A stretch of DNA of 35,715 nt from a candidate division TM6 bacterium RIFCSPHIGHO2_12_FULL_36_22. Its GTDB lineage: Bacteria > Babelota > Babeliae > Babelales > UBA12409. Position 1 is the stretch's first letter; each line of letters opens with the position of its first letter. Below are positions 1 through 6,867 of the stretch, piece after piece. The stretch lies in contig METK01000004.1 in NCBI GenBank assembly GCA_001771315.1, forward strand, positions 1 to 35,715, in the 5' to 3' direction. The notes beneath the pieces were generated by a model that saw only the letters and a list, made by a program, of their open reading frames with translations, had not been told where the DNA came from and ran no database searches. The position numbers and the translations under genes are program-made.

Positions 1-93
1 ATTCACCTCTCCTGATGAATTTGTCACTTCACTAAATCTCTACCAATTCTTTAAATAGTATATCTTAAGTTCAGGGTTTTATCAAAATATTAA

Positions 94-138
94 CTCGCTT
101 GACTCGCCCCTAAAGGAGCGAGAATGCGCGAGCTTTTT
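94..138. terminator. two-level hairpin with T-run
   Basis: Nested inverted repeat: outer arms CTCGC (94-98) and GCGAG (128-132), inner arms CTCGCCCC (103-110) and GGAGCGAG (115-122) with a TAAA loop and one internal mismatch. Reading plus, it is followed by CTTTTTAG. It lies beyond the 3' end of the minus-strand ankyrin gene, so it may serve that gene, or a plus-strand gene left of the window. The inner mismatch becomes a G-U pair on the minus strand. Bases 1-187 otherwise show no gene. Confidence 0.5.
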
Positions 139-187
139 AGTTCAATAGCTTAATTTGCTTAGTTACATCAAAAAAATTAATTCTATA

Positions 188-580
188 TCAAAAAACCGGC
201 CTATCTCGAGCTAACATAACTACTATCATAATCTGTGGATTTCCTATCTCAGCTGCTACCTCAAATGCATTCAAGCCTTCTCTATTTGTAAGGTTAAAGT
301 TAGTATTTGGAATTGCAGCAGTTGCTTCTACTAAGCGCAAATTGCCATTCAAAATAGCCAACATTAATGCGGTATTACCGTCGTTATTTTGTATGTTAGG
401 ATCAATCCCCCTTAACTCGCCAAGAGCTAGAATTGCTACAATATCACCCCGAGCAGCCGCGCTCATCAAAGCCGTATTGCCTGTATTATCTAGCATATTA
501 GGATCGAGCTCTCCAATATCAGTCCCATACAATCCAGATAGTGCTAATATACCCATACATAATATTACTACTTTTTTCAT
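188..580 (-). CDS. small secreted ankyrin-repeat protein
   Basis: About 130 residues. The chosen start gives a basic MKK followed by a hydrophobic stretch (VVILCMGILALSGLYG), a typical Sec signal peptide, with GAGAGAT just upstream on the coding strand; two in-frame ATGs seven and five codons earlier are possible. After the signal come about three ankyrin repeats, visible as NTGNTALMSAAARGD, NDGNTALMLAILNGN and REGLNAFEVAAEIGN. Ankyrin repeats bind proteins and in intracellular bacteria are often exported effectors; that role is inferred here. The copy number of repeats is low for a stable solenoid. It is the last gene on the minus strand of the accessory island. Confidence 0.8.
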   Translation of the reverse strand: MKKVVILCMGILALSGLYGTDIGELDPNMLDNTGNTALMSAAARGDIVAILALGELRGIDPNIQNNDGNTALMLAILNGNLRLVEATAAIPNTNFNLTNREGLNAFEVAAEIGNPQIMIVVMLARDRPVF

Positions 581-660
581 TGCTATCTCTCTCATTGACA
601 AAAATATTCAATCTGTAATTAATAATATCGTAAAGAAAAAGGAAAAAACAAGAGTTTCAA

Positions 661-745
661 ATAAAAAGTCACTGATTTCTCAATGGCTTAATTTGTATAG
701 CTGCCGTTCGTGGACGTGTTCAGGAACCTTCAGGTTGAGTTTGGA
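661..745 (-). repeat. island repeat copy R1 (3' flank plus terminator)
   Basis: One of five related copies. On the minus strand it starts just after the stop of the 760-1467 gene (CCAAACTCAACC...), passes CGGCAGCTATACAAATT and ends in a hairpin. It shares almost every base with copy R2 (1541-1625) from TTTCTCAATGGCTTAATTTG through CAGGTTGAGTTTGG read on plus. It lacks the promoter half seen in R2, R4 and R5. Confidence 0.75.
663..689 (-). terminator. terminator of the 760-1467 gene
   Basis: Arms at 666-675 and 80-89 of the same block (680-689) around a four-base loop, followed on the minus strand by a T-run (TTTTTAT). One mismatch is present. The arrangement matches the better-preserved terminator after tRNA-Gln (6334-6361). 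Confidence 0.55.
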
Positions 746-759
746 TTTAATGTTTAAAC

Positions 760-1467
760 TTAGCGAAACCATTTAGAAAAGAATGCCTTAATTGGATGCT
801 TCTTGTCTTTTAAAGTTTGAAGATTTCTTTCAGCAGCAGCCTTATATTTTGAATCCAGACTAACGAACCAAAGAAGTCTATTTGCTTTTTCAAGCTCCCC
901 TTTACTAGCATCTTCTATTAAACCATCCGCATATAAAGATCCATAAGTTAATCGTGCTACAGACACTATCTCTTTGTCCTTAGAGAATAATGCTACTTCT
1001 TCACAATATTCCAACGCCCTATGCAAGTCTTCTTGAGTTTTATTTCCTAATTTCCCCATTCTATATTCAAGCGCCGCTGCTAATATAGCAGCATCTTTAG
1101 AAACGTTGAACAGAATATTACCAGGATGGAGGTTTGGCAATGCATCCTCTAATAACATATCCACTAACTCTTTTGTTTCCTTACGAAGATAGAATGCACG
1201 TAGCTGAGAGCTTGCATTCAATTTATTGTCGCCTATATTCCACCGCAACTCTTGCCCTATATAAAAAGAGCTGCCGTCCTTACTGGTTGAATCTTCTATT
1301 TCAATAATCTCAGTTCCAAACTTATTCTTATTAACCACATGTAAAATGTTTGGATATTTACTTAGATCTAAGAACCGCTTACTAGGAATCAAAAGCTTAG
1401 TCGCATTCATTCCATGTAAACCATTGGCCACTATACTTACTACTAAAAAAAGTTTTAGCTTGTTCAT
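760..1467 (-). CDS. secreted island family protein, paralogue A
   Basis: About 235 residues, function not recognised. The start is fixed by AAAAGGATC upstream and by the paralogue at 3449-4174, which begins the same way (MNKLKL, then LVV, IVANGL and GMN). The N terminus is a clear signal peptide. The middle is helical and contains a TPR/Sel1-like segment (LHRALEYCEEVALFSKDKE, then LTYGSLYADGLIEDASKGELEKA cut here into helices of repeat length). It ends in FFSKWFR, identical to paralogue B, while the central parts differ strongly. Such conserved ends with a divergent middle suggest a rapidly evolving secreted family. It has its own extended -10 promoter and terminator. A longer in-frame reading begins at 1551, but its extra residues are encoded by the promoter repeat. 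Confidence 0.75.
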   Translation of the reverse strand: MNKLKLFLVVSIVANGLHGMNATKLLIPSKRFLDLSKYPNILHVVNKNKFGTEIIEIEDSTSKDGSSFYIGQELRWNIGDNKLNASSQLRAFYLRKETKELVDMLLEDALPNLHPGNILFNVSKDAAILAAALEYRMGKLGNKTQEDLHRALEYCEEVALFSKDKEIVSVARLTYGSLYADGLIEDASKGELEKANRLLWFVSLDSKYKAAAERNLQTLKDKKHPIKAFFSKWFR

Positions 1468-1489
1468 ATTGATCCTTTTCATTTGGCTG

Positions 1490-1498
1490 ATTATACCA
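1490..1498 (-). promoter_or_regulatory. extended -10 promoter of paralogue A
   Basis: Minus strand reads TGGTATAAT, a perfect TATAAT with the TGn extension, about 20 bases upstream of the start codon. No good -35 is visible at 16-18 bases. Paralogue B has TGATATAAT at the same place (4197-4205), and copy R5 keeps TGGTATAAT (6283-6291) with no gene behind it. Confidence 0.6.
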
Positions 1499-1540
1499 TA
1501 TATGCTCAGGATACATGCCATAGTATAAGAATCAAGCAGC

Positions 1541-1568
1541 AAAAAAGCCACCGATTTCTCGATAGCTT
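1541..1568 (-). terminator. orphan terminator upstream of paralogue A
   Basis: Arms 1545-1554 and 1559-1568, loop of four, then TTTTTT on the minus strand. Two positions differ from a perfect stem but both become G-U pairs only in minus-strand RNA, so the structure is preserved for that strand. No intact minus-strand gene ends here, which suggests a lost gene copy. The stretch 1631-1809 behind it has only a short open fragment (minus, about 1682-1730, LAAYDAAYLIIERGGQ) that may be a remnant; I cannot assign it. Confidence 0.55.
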
Positions 1569-1809
1569 AATTTGTATGGCTGCCGTTCGTGGACGTATTC
1601 AGGAACCTTCAGGTTGAGTTTGGCTTTAAAAATAATCGATTTTAATTGTTTAAAGGCTCATGCATTTGCAAATCACTGACACTACTGTCCTCCTCTTTCG
1701 ATGATCAGATAAGCCGCATCATACGCAGCAAGCTACTCCCTGGTTTTTCTGTATAACATGTAGATACACCTTAATGTAATGCAATGCTAGCAGTTTTTAT
1801 TAAATATTG

Positions 1810-1839
1810 TTTACCCGAAAGACAATAGCCCTGTATAAT
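1810..1839 (+). promoter_or_regulatory. promoter of the J-domain/ankyrin gene
   Basis: TTTACC (1810-1815), 18-base spacer, perfect TATAAT (1834-1839). A strong GAGGGG Shine-Dalgarno follows seven bases before the ATG at 1871. Confidence 0.6.
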
Positions 1840-1870
1840 TAATTATGGATAATAAAAATGAGGGGTTATT

Positions 1871-3364
1871 ATGAGATTGTTAGGTTTAATTTTTCTATCG
1901 TTTTGTATTTTAGGGCATATTGAGGCTATTGATCAACTTTTAGATCCATACGAGACACTGGGGATTCCTCCGGGGGCAGACGAGAATATGGTTAAGAAGG
2001 CTTATAGAAAGCTGGCCTTTGAGTGGCATCCAGATAGATGGCAAGGAAGGGGAGCTTCAGAGGCTGATAGAAAGAAGGCTGAAGAGCAGTTTAAACAAAT
2101 TTCTCATGCTTATGGGCTTATTACGAATCCTCAATCTATAACAGCTTCTATAACTGCTCAAACTGTATTTGATCTCATAGATAAGAATGATCAAGAAGCG
2201 ATTCGGAAATTGCTGAAAAATGAAAGTGACTGGCGTGATTTCGTGTTGCGTTATGCTGTTATAGAGAAAAATAATAGTGAAATAGCACAAATTGCGATAA
2301 ATGCAGGAGCTGATGTAAATGAAACAGTGAAAATGGTTATGCCAAAAACCCAGTATGCAGATAAAAAAGAGTTTGAAATAGAGTTGCTACTTTTTGCCTT
2401 AGGAAATAAAAGTTGGAAGATAGCACAGCAGCTAATCAAAGCCGGTGCCAAACTTGATATTGTTCATCCATACACCAAAGATACGCCATTGAAGATAGCT
2501 ATTTTGTTCGGTCAGGATGATATTCTTCAAAATTTAATTGAAAAAGGGGTAGATGTAAATGATAAATTAACGCTTAATGTAAAAAAAGAGAAGCCCTTTA
2601 ATATATATCATGTCGATGAATACAAAGAATTGAAAATAGAACCATTGCTACTTGCTATTAATGTTGATAAATGGAATATGGTACCGGCATTAATTGAAGC
2701 AGGCGCAAATGTTAATATTATCCGTTCTGATGGTTTTACACCATTAATTTTGGCCATTTTGAAGGACCGCTCTGATATTGTACGTGATTTGTTAGCAAAA
2801 GGAGCAAAATCAGGGAAAATAGAGATTGAGCAAGTAGAAAAGGAAGGGACACATAGCAAAACAATTAAAGTTACATTTACACCATTAATGATGGCGATTA
2901 AAAATGAGCAGTGGGATGTAATAAAGGCATTAATTGAGGGGGGTACAGATGTTAATGTTACTTTGTCAGAAAATGGAATTACGCCATTAATGTTGGTGGC
3001 TCAAGCGGGAAAGCTTGAGCTTGTGCGTGATTTAATAGCAAAAGGAGCAATGGTTAATGCTGCCACAAGAGGATTGTTAGAACAAGAGAGATTCTTTACT
3101 GGTATAACGGCATTAATGTTAGCTGCTGAGAACGGGCATTCTGAGATTGTAGAAGAGTTGATAAAAAATAATGCTAATGTGCATGCCACAAGGGGAGATG
3201 GCGAGACTGCGCGTACGCTAGCAGAGAAAAATGGATATACTAAGATTGCTCAATCAATACCTCAATGGTGGCATAAATATCTATCAAAAAAATATGTCAT
3301 ACCAGCTATAGTGGGTGGTACAGCTTTAGGTGGATATTGGCTTCATAAGCGTCTTATAAAATAA
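1871..3364 (+). CDS. secreted J-domain plus ankyrin-repeat protein
   Basis: 497 residues. Residues 1-19 form a signal peptide (MRLLGLIFLSFCILGHIEA). Residues about 25-88 are a J domain: DPYETLGIPPGADENMVKK, AYRKLAFEWHPDRW with the HPD triad at 53-55, and FKQISHAYGLITNP. Residues about 95-460 hold roughly eight ankyrin repeats, recognisable by ITPLMLVAQAGKLELVRDL and ITALMLAAENGHSEIVEEL. The C terminus (about 474-491, VIPAIVGGTALGGYWL) is a membrane segment followed by a basic tail. J domains stimulate Hsp70 ATPase, normally in the cytosol; behind a signal peptide this one must act in the periplasm or outside the cell, so a host Hsp70 is a plausible partner (inference). It is read against the flanking minus-strand paralogues. 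Confidence 0.88.
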   Translation: MRLLGLIFLSFCILGHIEAIDQLLDPYETLGIPPGADENMVKKAYRKLAFEWHPDRWQGRGASEADRKKAEEQFKQISHAYGLITNPQSITASITAQTVFDLIDKNDQEAIRKLLKNESDWRDFVLRYAVIEKNNSEIAQIAINAGADVNETVKMVMPKTQYADKKEFEIELLLFALGNKSWKIAQQLIKAGAKLDIVHPYTKDTPLKIAILFGQDDILQNLIEKGVDVNDKLTLNVKKEKPFNIYHVDEYKELKIEPLLLAINVDKWNMVPALIEAGANVNIIRSDGFTPLILAILKDRSDIVRDLLAKGAKSGKIEIEQVEKEGTHSKTIKVTFTPLMMAIKNEQWDVIKALIEGGTDVNVTLSENGITPLMLVAQAGKLELVRDLIAKGAMVNAATRGLLEQERFFTGITALMLAAENGHSEIVEELIKNNANVHATRGDGETARTLAEKNGYTKIAQSIPQWWHKYLSKKYVIPAIVGGTALGGYWLHKRLIK

Positions 3365-3373
3365 GAGATCTTA

Positions 3374-3447
3374 TGGGCTTAATTTGTCTGGCTGCCCTAT
3401 TGGACGCGTTCAGGAACATTCAGCTGAGTTTGGATTTAATGTTTAAG
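3374..3447 (-). repeat. island repeat copy R3 (truncated)
   Basis: Holds the 3' flank of paralogue B (reading plus: GGGCTTAATTTGTCTGGCTG, a TTGGACGCG block, CAGGAACATTCAG, GAGTTTGGATTTAATG). Only one arm of the terminator hairpin remains; the copy stops next to the end of the J-domain gene, which marks a junction near 3372. Confidence 0.65.
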
Positions 3448-3448
3448 C

Positions 3449-4174
3449 TTAGCGAAACCATTTGGAAAAGAACGTATCTTGCTCTTTTTTTACAAGCGTA
3501 CGCCCATTTACTGTTGTATGTCTTTTTAATTGATCCTCATTAAAGCGTGACTCTTTAATATAACGCTCACCCTCTTCAAGATCCTTTGGGGTTCCTCCTT
3601 CAATTAAACGTTGTCTATATAAGAGTCCAATAATACCATTGGCTATTTGACCGTTATGCCCTCTTCCCTGTCGCAATGACTGAGTAATTTCCAAACAATA
3701 TCGATATGCTCGATCATAGTCTTCTGGATTTTGACCATAAAAACCTAGAGCATATTTCTTCGCCGTTTCCATAAAAAATTCATCTGCCCACCTATCCCCC
3801 TCGAACTTCATTATTGGTAAAACGTGCCCTAATGGCATGGGAACCAAGCTGCTGTCTATATAAAACTCCGATCCTTGTTTATCAAAAAATCTGTATGGCT
3901 TTGTAAGATAGAATGCTCGCAAAAAGCCTGAGTACAATAACGAATCCCGCTTGTTCTGTCGCGAATCTTCCGCCAAGTGAAAGGTATAACTTTTATCTAA
4001 GTTATTTTTTTGAATAACCTCAATGCCAAACTTACTGTTATTAATTGCAGCTTCAATTGTTGGATACTTGCTAAAATTTAAAAGTTTGCTGGCACTCAGC
4101 TTAGCCGTATGATTCATTCCCTGTAATCCATTAGCCACTATACCTACGACTAAAATAAGTTTTAGCTTGTTCAT
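3449..4174 (-). CDS. secreted island family protein, paralogue B
   Basis: 241 residues, function not recognised. It shares the signal peptide (MNKLKLILVVGIVANGLQG), an early block (LLNFSKYPTIEAAINNSKFG against LDLSKYPNILHVVNKNKFG in paralogue A), LRAFYL in the middle and the terminal FFSKWFR. The rest diverges. Helical segments such as DYDRAYRYCLEITQSLRQG and DLEEGERYIKES resemble TPR/Sel1 repeats, without certainty. GAAAGGGATC precedes the ATG by a normal distance. It has its own promoter copy and a truncated downstream repeat, and it is convergent with the J-domain/ankyrin gene. Confidence 0.75.
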   Translation of the reverse strand: MNKLKLILVVGIVANGLQGMNHTAKLSASKLLNFSKYPTIEAAINNSKFGIEVIQKNNLDKSYTFHLAEDSRQNKRDSLLYSGFLRAFYLTKPYRFFDKQGSEFYIDSSLVPMPLGHVLPIMKFEGDRWADEFFMETAKKYALGFYGQNPEDYDRAYRYCLEITQSLRQGRGHNGQIANGIIGLLYRQRLIEGGTPKDLEEGERYIKESRFNEDQLKRHTTVNGRTLVKKEQDTFFSKWFR

Positions 4175-4196
4175 ATTGATCCCTTTCGTTTGGTTG

Positions 4197-4205
4197 ATTA
4201 TATCA
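4197..4205 (-). promoter_or_regulatory. extended -10 promoter of paralogue B
   Basis: Minus strand reads TGATATAAT. Same position relative to the start codon as in paralogue A. Confidence 0.55.
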
Positions 4206-4246
4206 TAGTGCTCAGGATAGATGCCAGAGAGTAAAAATCAAGCAGC

Positions 4247-4274
4247 AAAAAAGCCACCGATTTCTCGATGGCTT
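4247..4274 (-). terminator. orphan terminator in R4
   Basis: Arms 4251-4260 and 4265-4274, loop TTTC on plus, followed on minus by TTTTTT. One A/C opposition on plus becomes G-U on minus. No gene ends before it on that strand. Confidence 0.55.
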
Positions 4275-4459
4275 AATTTGTCTGGCTGGACGCGTTCAGG
4301 AACTTCCAAGCTAAGTTTGGCTTTAGTCTAGACCGCATTCAAGGGCTTTTTTCTGGGCTAGGTATAGATTTTTAAACCAATTTTAAAAACCTCTCTGCTC
4401 CCTAAAGCATTACCTAGAAGCTTTTTTCATTACATCATACCATTTAAAAAAGATAACCA

Positions 4460-4488
4460 TTGACTTCTGGCAGCCCTACATGTAATAC
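4460..4488 (+). promoter_or_regulatory. possible promoter of the kinase-like gene
   Basis: TTGACT, 17-base spacer, TAATAC. A CATAAT further down (near 4505) is an alternative -10. Weak. Confidence 0.3.
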
Positions 4489-4537
4489 TACTTGTAATAA
4501 TAGTGCATAATTACGGTAATAAAAACGAAAAAATATC

Positions 4538-5458
4538 ATGAAAAAAATAACTCTCAGCATTCTATTTTTATTAGTTGGCTATTCTGTACCAATGGTACAT
4601 CAAGAGGTTCCATCTGATCTTGAGCAACTTTTTACAGATTCGACATTGCGTCAACAGGTAGAAAAACAATTCATATTACCATTATATTTACACAGAAAGT
4701 TAGATAGTATAAAAGCAAACCAGCACAATGCTAAACTTTTAGAATTATCCCATAAATACTCCCGTGCTAATCTCGGCAATACTTGGAAGCAACTTCTTAG
4801 TCAAAGTGAGTTCACTCCTGTTGCCATCGGGCCAACACTCATACTAGGACATCACGACATACCCAACCACCTCATTGAGATGCCCCTAGTTAGAGACCAC
4901 ATGCCTAATAACTTTAATGAATATCAAAACGTCAGCCGAGTCCCCAATTGGTTGGTAGCACGCAATACTCTTCAAGCGCAAGAATCAGTAGAAAAAGGAT
5001 ATGATAAAGAAATTGCTATCCCTGAAAACATGTACTTCTGGGATATCCGAGACATAACACATCCTGAAGGCGATCAAGCTACGAAGTTAAGTGATCGTAA
5101 CTCTATTGTGCTTGTAGAAAGACTTCCACTCGTTACTGAAGAAATTAGAAAAACATTATGGTCAAACATGAGCGAAAAGAAAAAACAAGCAATTAAATAT
5201 CTCATTCTTAATGGTAAATTTTGGGATATCAGCCCAAGTAATAGCAATTTCACTACGGATGAGCGTTTTGCATATCTTGATACAGAGCAACCAAATAATA
5301 GCGAAAGAAAAAACTTCTTTGCAAAAAGCGAAGCTAAAGAACTCTGGAATGCCCATGCCGGTCTAGATAGTCTAGACAAACTTTTAGGATATCCTTTTGC
5401 AAAGGCTGATGATGATGCTCTAATAGCACGAAGAAATAAACTACTTGCTGAGCAATAA
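4538..5458 (+). CDS. secreted protein with kinase-like catalytic spacing
   Basis: 306 residues. Residues 1-21 are a signal peptide (MKKITLSILFLLVGYSVP). No family is recognised with certainty, but the C-terminal half resembles the C-lobe of a protein-kinase fold: a hinge-like IVLVERLPLV (190-199), a helix rich in Lys, then WDISPSN with Asp230 and Asn235 five apart, as in the D-x4-N of the HRD catalytic loop, and LDTEQ with Asp248 exactly 18 residues after Asp230, as between the HRD and DFG aspartates in PKA. The HRD histidine/arginine and the DFG Phe-Gly are not conserved (FWD, DTE), so it may be an atypical kinase or small-molecule phosphotransferase, or a pseudokinase. No glycine-rich loop is obvious. 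Export suggests a host-directed role (inference). Confidence 0.6.
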   Translation: MKKITLSILFLLVGYSVPMVHQEVPSDLEQLFTDSTLRQQVEKQFILPLYLHRKLDSIKANQHNAKLLELSHKYSRANLGNTWKQLLSQSEFTPVAIGPTLILGHHDIPNHLIEMPLVRDHMPNNFNEYQNVSRVPNWLVARNTLQAQESVEKGYDKEIAIPENMYFWDIRDITHPEGDQATKLSDRNSIVLVERLPLVTEEIRKTLWSNMSEKKKQAIKYLILNGKFWDISPSNSNFTTDERFAYLDTEQPNNSERKNFFAKSEAKELWNAHAGLDSLDKLLGYPFAKADDDALIARRNKLLAEQ

Positions 5459-5544
5459 GCATAAACCAACTGACTACAACGCAACCATCCATGCAATTAC
5501 TATACTGATGACAGTTTAAACATTAAAACTAAAAAGGATTTTTT

Positions 5545-6321
5545 ACGAAAAAAATTATTTTGTATCTTCTTATCATTCTTTCATATAGCTCTCTGCGGGC
5601 AGGTGTCTACATAGTCGTAGATCTTGCTGATAATACTGATGCTAAGCAACTTATTAACAAAATCCAAGAAAAAATTAAAAAACAGCTTGAAGAGCTCAAT
5701 GCCAATAGTTCGTGTACATATTCTTTAGAACTACCTGCATTCACTCCACACCTTTCATTAGCCTTTGTTAGTCAAGGTCCATTAAATCTAGAAAATATCA
5801 AACAAGACTACCCTGAATTGATCTCCCAATTAAAAACCATAGCTAAGGACATAGATCCTATTATTATTGATGCAAAAAATATAAAAACAACCGCCTGGGA
5901 CGGAAAATTTAGTGTGGAACATGATGGTATTACAAAGAAAAATTATTTAAACATTGTATCAAAACTACTAGAAAATAAATCCCTAAGCGCTCTTGCTTTT
6001 CGCATAGCACAGCTCCTTAACGCTGAATACAATATTGAACAAAAATTCACATTTAGCCCTCATATCACCATCGGACGGGTTTTTGAAAAACAAGATAGGT
6101 CGGTAGCAGAAGTAAAAAATATTTTCGATGAATTGGAATCAACTAGTATTCCTTCAATTCAAATTAATGAATTTCAGCTCAAAGGGCACGACGGATCAGC
6201 CGAGAATTTTAAACTTCATGATTACGAGAAGAGTAGCAACCAATATAAGCTTATCATATCTCTAAAACCTTTCATTTGGCTGATTATACCATATATGCTC
6301 AGAATACATGCCATAGTATAA
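5545..6321 (+). CDS. secreted 2H phosphoesterase-like protein, ACG at expected start
   Basis: About 258 residues from the expected start. The 2H (LigT/cyclic phosphodiesterase) superfamily hydrolyses 2',3'-cyclic or 2'-5' phosphodiester bonds in RNA-like substrates using two H-x-[ST] motifs. Both are here: FTPHLSLAFV and FSPHITIGRV, about 104 residues apart. AAAGGA lies six bases before ACGAAAAAAATTATT, which would encode the usual MKKII plus a hydrophobic signal segment ending near SLRAG if the codon were ATG. The first accepted start codon is the TTG at 5560, which would drop the basic residues. The last 17 residues (PFIWLIIPYMLRIHAIV) are encoded by island repeat R5, so the native end was probably near ISLK. 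Translation is doubtful. Confidence 0.65.
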   Translation, partial: TKKIILYLLIILSYSSLRAGVYIVVDLADNTDAKQLINKIQEKIKKQLEELNANSSCTYSLELPAFTPHLSLAFVSQGPLNLENIKQDYPELISQLKTIAKDIDPIIIDAKNIKTTAWDGKFSVEHDGITKKNYLNIVSKLLENKSLSALAFRIAQLLNAEYNIEQKFTFSPHITIGRVFEKQDRSVAEVKNIFDELESTSIPSIQINEFQLKGHDGSAENFKLHDYEKSSNQYKLIISLKPFIWLIIPYMLRIHAIV

Positions 6322-6373
6322 GAATCAAGCAGCAAAAAAGCCACCGATTTCTCGATGGCTTAATTTGTATGGC
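6268..6373 (-). repeat. island repeat copy R5, joined to tRNA-Gln
   Basis: Nearly identical to 1475-1578 (R2) through promoter and terminator. Here the terminator directly follows tRNA-Gln, the one place where it has an intact gene to close. The promoter half (TGGTATAAT at 6283-6291, minus) now points into the 3' end of the 2H gene and no start codon remains. Confidence 0.8.
6334..6361 (-). terminator. terminator of tRNA-Gln
   Basis: Ten-pair stem (6338-6347 with 6352-6361, one pair G-U in minus-strand RNA), GAAA loop, then TTTTTT. Nine bases after the CCA end of the tRNA. Confidence 0.75.
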
Positions 6374-6444
6374 TGGGGTGGGAGGATTCGAACCTCCGCA
6401 TGCCAGTACCAAAAACTGGTGCCTTACCGCTTGGCCACACCCCA
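6370..6444 (-). tRNA. tRNA-Gln (anticodon UUG)
   Basis: 75 bases with an encoded CCA. Acceptor arms TGGGGTG and CACCCCA, discriminator G. Anticodon stem CCAGT/ACTGG with loop TTTTGGT, giving TTG at positions 34-36. T arm GGAGGTTCGAATCCTCC. The body closely resembles E. coli tRNA-Gln as I know it. It lies 31 bases after spoVG on the same strand and marks the edge of the accessory island. Confidence 0.95.
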
Positions 6445-6475
6445 ATAGATATCAAATCTTATTCATTACAACAGG

Positions 6476-6751
6476 TTACATCGCTGATGATTGACCTGAC
6501 TCTACCTTATTATACTCTTCTACAATTTTTTCTTCAACCATGGATCTTGTTTCGGAATTAAGTGGGTGCACGATATCCCTAAATGATCCATCTTTTCTAC
6601 GACGAGAGGGCATAGATACAAAAAGAGCCTTATCCCCTTCAATCACCTTAAGATCTCGTATTATGAAACAATCATCAAACACTACTGTTGCGTATGCTTT
6701 TAATCTTCCACCTTCTTCGACAGGAAATACTTTTACTTCAGTTATATTCAT
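6476..6751 (-). CDS. spoVG: SpoVG family RNA/DNA-binding regulator
   Basis: 91 residues, normal for the family. SpoVG proteins are small site-specific nucleic-acid-binding regulators, first studied in Bacillus sporulation and later in Listeria, Staphylococcus and Borrelia. The family signature is clear: MNITEVKVFPVEEGGRLKAY, ATVVFDDCFIIRDLKVIEG, LFVSMPSRRRKDG and FRDIVHPLNSETR. AAGGATT precedes the ATG at a normal distance. It sits between rsmH and tRNA-Gln, with its own promoter sequences in the gap. Targets cannot be told from sequence. Confidence 0.93.
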   Translation of the reverse strand: MNITEVKVFPVEEGGRLKAYATVVFDDCFIIRDLKVIEGDKALFVSMPSRRRKDGSFRDIVHPLNSETRSMVEEKIVEEYNKVESGQSSAM

Positions 6752-6783
6752 ACTTCAATCCTTGATTGAACGCTGTGTGCGTT

Positions 6784-6861
6784 ATTATAGTGTCCTTGGC
6801 AAATACTACCTTTACATCCTCATTTCGACTTCAATTTATCGGTATATTACACCTTTGTCAA
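6784..6861 (-). promoter_or_regulatory. promoter region of spoVG
   Basis: Two candidates on the minus strand after rsmH. First: perfect TTGACA (6856-6861), 17-base spacer, TAAATT (6833-6838). Second: perfect TATAAT (6784-6789) with no clear -35, about 35 bases before the spoVG start. The second is nearer the gene; both may be used. Confidence 0.5.
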
Positions 6862-6867
6862 ACTTTA

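Larger units (their letters stand above)
1475..1630 (-). repeat. island repeat copy R2 (promoter, terminator, 3' flank)
   Basis: Reading plus: the region from TCATTTGGCTGATTATACC through AGTATAAGAATCAAGCAGC and the terminator hairpin is nearly identical to copy R5 at 6268-6373; the rest (GGCTGCCGTTCG to TTGAGTTTGG) matches R1. On the minus strand this is the 3' flank and terminator of a gene that is no longer present, followed by the promoter of paralogue A. Confidence 0.8.
4178..4330 (-). repeat. island repeat copy R4 and surrounding gap
   Basis: Contains, on the minus strand, a 3' flank, a well-preserved terminator (4247-4274, T-run of six), then the promoter of paralogue B. As in R2, the gene that the terminator should close is missing. 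The remaining gap to 4537 holds a weak plus-strand promoter (4460-4488) and nothing else I can support. Confidence 0.7.

Noticed and set aside
1346-1528. Open frame on plus sharing the end FIWLIIPYMLRIHAIV with the 2H gene
   Set aside because: It is antisense to paralogue A and only reads through the promoter repeat; the identity reflects the repeat, not protein homology.
661-6373. Five repeats considered as a CRISPR array or an insertion sequence
   Set aside because: Spacing is irregular and kilobase-scale, copies contain promoters and terminators, and there is no transposase, cas gene or terminal inverted repeat.
6276-6494. Open frame of 72 codons on plus
   Set aside because: It runs through tRNA-Gln and repeat R5 on the opposite strand; coding is not credible.
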